Assembly (NCBI GenBank): GCA_017416185.1
Contig: JAFQDF010000040.1
Coordinates: 1-43,586 of the forward strand
Source of the DNA: Clostridia bacterium
Lineage (GTDB): Bacteria; Bacillota; Clostridia; Oscillospirales; CAG-272
Reading direction: 5' to 3'
Length of the DNA: 43,586 nucleotides
Shown: piece after piece, positions 40,653-43,586 of the stretch
Layout of the letters: each line of letters opens with the position of its first letter
Position numbering within the stretch: position 1 is the stretch's first letter
Program-made: the position numbers and the translations under genes
The notes under the pieces: generated by a model
Told to the model about the DNA's origin: nothing
Seen by the model: the letters and a program-made list of their open reading frames with translations, nothing else
Database searches by the model: none

Positions 40653-42002
40653 TCATATTTGCGATTTTTTATTCTTGAAGACGAAAAAGAAGGCTATCAT
40701 CTGTATAATAAAGGTTATGGTCCAGGACACGGTATATGAGAAATACAGACTGTTTGGTGTGTGGTATTGGGGGATCTGAAATACAGTATATATCCAGGCT
40801 ATACGAACTCCACAGACACCGAGGACAGAGATTATCATAGGTGCGATCGAAGCTCCCATACCTCTCAAGGCTCCTGTGGATACATCCATCAGACCACACA
40901 GAAAGTAGGGAAGACATATGAAGGTCATTCTTATAATTCCGTAGCCTATAGCTTCCGTTGAATCGGTAATATAAATTGATAGGAGCTTGTCTGCCACTGA
41001 ATATACGGCTCCTCCCGCCACCAAACCGACAACAGTTACGCAGACAAGACATATCCACAATGTCCGCTTAACGCGGCCGTATTTTTTTGCTCCTGCGTTT
41101 TGTCCTATGTAGTTTACGGCTGTCTGATGAAATGAGTTTAAGGCAACATATACAAAGCCTTCGATATTTGCCGCCGCCGCATTACCCGACATAACAATAT
41201 CACCAAAGGAGTTGATAGAGGACTGTATGATTACATTGGATATTGAGAATAAAGAGCCCTGTATTCCGGCAGGTAAGCCTATGCGGATGATCTTTACAAG
41301 CTGTGCTTTGTAGAATTTCATTTTCTTGAGTTCCAGCCTGCAGGCGTCAGTTCTTTTCATTAATGCTACAACAACAAGGACAGCAGAAACAGCTTGAGAA
41401 ATAGTGGTGGCAAGAGCTACGCCTTCAACGTTCATATCGAATAACGTTACGAATATTATATTCAGAATTACATTGATAATACCCGCAACAGTTAAGAATA
41501 TAAGTGGAGATTTTGTGTCACCTGCAGCTCTCAGAATCGAAGCACTGAAGTTGTAGACCATATTAAAGGTGATACCTGCAAAGTATATCTTCATATATAT
41601 CGAGGACAGAGGAAGAACATTTGCCGGAGTATTCATCATTGTAAGCAGGGTCTCAGACAGAGAAATGCCGAGTACGGTAAGTACGATACCGCTTACTATA
41701 GCTGCAGGCAGTGCTGTATGTACAGTACGGTGTACTTCCTGATACTTTTTTCCTCCGAGTCCGTGAGCAACGGCAACACCTGCACCTACAGACAGACCGA
41801 TAAACAAATTGACTATAAGCATTGTTATAGAACCTGTGGCACCAACAGCTGCAACCGACAGGCTTCCTTTGAATCTGCCGACGATAACAAGGTCTGCTGC
41901 ATTGAACAGAAGTTGTAATAAACTTGTAAGTATTATGGGTATTGTATATAGTATTATGTTTTTAAACAGAGGCCCCTCTGTCATATCAGACGACTTTGCC
42001 AT
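40653..42002 (-). CDS. MATE family multidrug/cation efflux transporter
   Basis: A 449-residue protein with twelve hydrophobic helices in two homologous halves, the build of the MATE (NorM/DinF-like) family that exports cationic compounds or drugs with Na+ or H+. Signs: an N-terminal MTEGPLFKNIILYTIPIIL, the LFNAADLVIVGRFKG loop, and the AAAANIEGFVYVALNSFHQTA region of the second half. The start has AGGAAT upstream, and a promoter with TTTACT and TATAAT boxes lies 36 bases before it. It is divergent from the zinc-ribbon gene at 42178. Confidence 0.93.
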   Translation of the reverse strand: MAKSSDMTEGPLFKNIILYTIPIILTSLLQLLFNAADLVIVGRFKGSLSVAAVGATGSITMLIVNLFIGLSVGAGVAVAHGLGGKKYQEVHRTVHTALPAAIVSGIVLTVLGISLSETLLTMMNTPANVLPLSSIYMKIYFAGITFNMVYNFSASILRAAGDTKSPLIFLTVAGIINVILNIIFVTLFDMNVEGVALATTISQAVSAVLVVVALMKRTDACRLELKKMKFYKAQLVKIIRIGLPAGIQGSLFSISNVIIQSSINSFGDIVMSGNAAAANIEGFVYVALNSFHQTAVNYIGQNAGAKKYGRVKRTLWICLVCVTVVGLVAGGAVYSVADKLLSIYITDSTEAIGYGIIRMTFICLPYFLCGLMDVSTGALRGMGASIAPMIISVLGVCGVRIAWIYTVFQIPQYHTPNSLYFSYTVSWTITFIIQMIAFFFVFKNKKSQI

Positions 42003-42037
42003 TATATCATTCCTATGAAAATCTAACGTTTTTTACA

Positions 42038-42066
42038 ATTATAGCATCTTTATTTAAAAAAGTAAA
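42038..42066 (-). promoter_or_regulatory. Promoter of the MATE gene
   Basis: On the minus strand: TTTACT (42061-42066), a 17-bp spacer and TATAAT (42038-42043). The start codon is 35 bases further. Confidence 0.7.
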
Positions 42067-42092
42067 TGATGAAACTATATATTTACAGACAC

Positions 42093-42121
42093 TTGCTTTT
42101 AAATTAACAATATGTTATACT
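42093..42121 (+). promoter_or_regulatory. Promoter of the zinc-ribbon membrane protein gene
   Basis: TTGCTT (42093-42098), a 17-bp spacer and TATACT (42116-42121), divergent from the MATE promoter. Confidence 0.6.
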
Positions 42122-42177
42122 TAATAAAGACAGAAAATAACTCTGTCTGAATCCCCTTTGAGCAAGGAGAATCAGTT

Positions 42178-43137
42178 ATGCAACTATTTTGCGCTAAATG
42201 CGGAGCAAAGCTTGATGAGCGTACAGGAAAATGCCCAAGGTGCTCCACTGTTCATAATATGCCTACTGCAAATAAGCCACAGGGAGTACCTGAATACAAT
42301 CATGTTGCGATTAATTCAAATACTGAAAACAAGCAAAGCTTTTTTGTTGAAGTAAAGCCTAACCGTAAGAAAAATACTAAATTTCAATTGAGTTATGTTC
42401 TTGCAGTTTCCGTATTCGTAATATTGATTGGTATATTGTGTGTTTTAGTTTTTAAAAATTTTTTCAATCCTCATAAGAATAAACCTGACCGTGACGGTAT
42501 GGATACCGAGTATCCCATAGCTACAGATACGGATGAAATAACCATAGAGCAGGACACTTTATTACCTGCGGTTGATGTGGATGATGAGTTGTCTCATAAT
42601 GGAAGTGATATCCCGGATACCGATGAGACGGAAAAGTCAGAATATAAGGACGGAGATGATGATACAGCCGAGCCTGACGATGATCCTGATTTGGAGCATA
42701 TACATTCAAGCATTGTTGCTGTTGGTGCGTCTTCAACCTTAAGTACCGAAAAGGAAGCCTATGATCATTTTAAGGCAAGAGGCTTTTCTAAAATCGATAT
42801 ATTCTATGAATATTCGATTTACGGTGAATACGTAGGCGAAAATAAAATTTCCCGTAAGTCAAATGAAATTCATCCTGTATACAAAGCTGATTATATAACA
42901 CCTGACGGTGAGATTTGGCTGATCCGTGAGATTAACGGAAGATTCTTTGCTGTGCCTGTTATGTATAATGCAGAACATGTACATAATCCTGCCATCATTG
43001 TTTCTGAATCCGATAGGGTCATCGAGTATAACAATATTACCAACAGTTTTTATACAATTGCTCCTGATACAACCTGGAATTCTGTTATAACGGTTGAAAA
43101 GATCGATGCCGAGACACTTGATGATCTGGACCTTTAA
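42178..43137 (+). CDS. Zinc-ribbon single-pass membrane protein with acidic linker
   Basis: A 319-residue protein of unknown function. Residues 1-22 are a zinc ribbon (FCAKCG and KCPRC, Cys5, 8, 19, 22). A basic stretch RKKNTK comes just before one membrane helix (about 69-90). Outside lies a linker of about 80 residues very rich in Asp and Glu (DTDEITIEQDT, DDDTAEPDDDPDLEH), then a folded domain with SSTLSTEKEAYDHFKARG, YEYSIYGEYVGE, PDGEIWLIREING and FFAVPVMYN. The zinc ribbon is cytoplasmic by the positive-inside rule. Such zinc-ribbon membrane proteins are frequent in Clostridia and may sense or organise the envelope. ATG with AAGGAGAA upstream; terminator after it. Confidence 0.8.
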   Translation: MQLFCAKCGAKLDERTGKCPRCSTVHNMPTANKPQGVPEYNHVAINSNTENKQSFFVEVKPNRKKNTKFQLSYVLAVSVFVILIGILCVLVFKNFFNPHKNKPDRDGMDTEYPIATDTDEITIEQDTLLPAVDVDDELSHNGSDIPDTDETEKSEYKDGDDDTAEPDDDPDLEHIHSSIVAVGASSTLSTEKEAYDHFKARGFSKIDIFYEYSIYGEYVGENKISRKSNEIHPVYKADYITPDGEIWLIREINGRFFAVPVMYNAEHVHNPAIIVSESDRVIEYNNITNSFYTIAPDTTWNSVITVEKIDAETLDDLDL

Positions 43138-43179
43138 GAAACTATTTTATTTGATCTAAAGACACTATCAGTATTATTA

Positions 43180-43214
43180 AAATACCGCTTGTTATACAAG
43201 CGGTATTTGTATTT
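43180..43214 (+). terminator. Terminator after the zinc-ribbon gene
   Basis: Perfect 12-bp arms AAATACCGCTTG (43180-43191) and CAAGCGGTATTT (43197-43208) followed by GTATTT. Confidence 0.85.
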
Positions 43215-43271
43215 AAGTATGTACAAGAAAAAAGTCTTCGCAGTTAGGTTATGGTTCTTAATGCTATGGTA

Positions 43272-43309
43272 AAACCGCCACCTTAGAACTTAATCTAAGA
43301 TGGCGGTTT
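43272..43309. terminator. Second hairpin, terminator-like
   Basis: Arms AAACCGCCA (43272-43280) with TGGCGGTTT (43301-43309), plus an inner CTTAG / CTAAG stem after one mismatch; tail GATTTG. It may end a minus-strand gene that lies beyond the window or be a repeat. No gene is supported between 43138 and the window end. Confidence 0.5.
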
Positions 43310-43456
43310 GATTTGTATCAGAGTTTCACCTTGACGGCAAAGCCACCGCTAAAGAATAGGGGTTCGTCCAATACTTGTTTGTCTATGGGCTACGAAAAAG
43401 ATTTTTTTGCTGTTTTTGCATATGAATTCGAACTCTTACATAACCCTTCGTTTTTA

Positions 43457-43586
43457 GTGAAATCGTTCGCTTACGCTCACGGTGAAATAATTTACTCCGT
43501 AAATTGTGAAATTTGATGCTATCGCATCAAGTGAAATTAAATCCACCCACTCGCCGTCGAGGCGAATTTCACACGCCGCAGGCGTA
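43457..43586. repeat. Hairpin array with GTGAAAT linker (runs off the right edge)
   Basis: GTGAAAT occurs at 43457, 43482, 43506 and 43531, spacing 24-25, and inverted (ATTTCAC) at 43566. Between the linkers are small palindromes: AATTTAC/GTAAATT, TTGATGC/GCATCAA, TCGCC/GGCGA and ACGCC/GGCGT. Stems differ in sequence while the linker is kept, the same plan as the ATATC-linked array at 4627-5272 but with another linker. Confidence 0.7.

Noticed and set aside
43395..43445. tRNA-like T-arm (GAGTTCGAATTC on the minus strand)
   Set aside because: No acceptor stem, anticodon arm or D-arm could be built around it.
43313..43516. Open frame of 67 residues near the right edge
   Set aside because: It starts without a ribosome site and runs into the GTGAAAT hairpin array; it looks like repeat DNA and not a gene.

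Overview
The window reads as a chromosomal segment of a low-to-medium GC Gram-positive anaerobe, most likely an uncultured gut or rumen Clostridia (Oscillospirales/Ruminococcaceae-like). The reasons are strong AGGAGG ribosome sites, TTGACA-N17-TATAAT promoters, a PadR/DUF1700/DUF4097 stress operon, a BspA-type leucine-rich surface protein, a domain-permuted GH3 beta-glucosidase of the kind known from rumen clostridia, and intergenic spaces filled with short hairpin repeats. No rRNA, tRNA or CRISPR array was found. The taxonomic placement is inference.

Layout. 1-4357: sugar metabolism (partial sugar-phosphate isomerase, flavin reductase, GH13 alpha-glucosidase), then mgtE behind a leader that may switch its ribosome site on and off. 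4358-7895: an unusual repeat-rich island. It holds a 528-bp-offset duplication that copies the 3' end of mgtE, an 11-copy 18-bp tandem repeat, arrays of small hairpins, a lone phage/plasmid-type primase-helicase, and a following non-coding stretch rich in TGTGAAA/TTTCACA motifs that looks like a replication origin. 7896-11993: a large secreted leucine-rich repeat protein, then 12 tandem 44/45-bp (or 77-bp) palindromic units. 11994-14472: DUF1461 membrane protein overlapping dxs (isoprenoid precursor synthesis). 14582-23676: a same-strand run for amino-sugar or polyol use: DegT/StrS aminotransferase, Gfo/Idh dehydrogenase, GH20-like hexosaminidase, ceramidase-like hydrolase, NhaC antiporter, esterase, glycerol dehydrogenase. 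23724-25378 (minus): padR-DUF1700-DUF4097. 25497-29635: NUDIX, zinc-phospholipase-like protein, MacB-like ABC fusion. 29703-30942 (minus): birA and a TlpA-like lipoprotein. 31051-37009: hotdog thioesterase, then an operon of YgjP-like metallopeptidase, ABC exporter, DUF1854 protein and second ABC exporter, both exporters carrying an N-terminal zinc ribbon. 37177-43137: membrane-anchored permuted GH3, a helical-bundle protein, a MATE transporter and a zinc-ribbon single-pass membrane protein. The right edge enters another hairpin array with a GTGAAAT linker.

The least ordinary items are: the ABC/DUF1854/ABC zinc-ribbon module; the isolated primase-helicase with an origin-like neighbour; the 12-unit palindromic array whose variants keep pairing through G-U wobbles on the plus strand only; two families of hairpin arrays with different linkers; three genes (DUF1461, birA, YgjP-like) whose ATG lies exactly 6 nt after a good -10 box with no ribosome site, so they are probably leaderless; and a terminator hairpin at 40624-40651 that contains the next gene's ribosome site.
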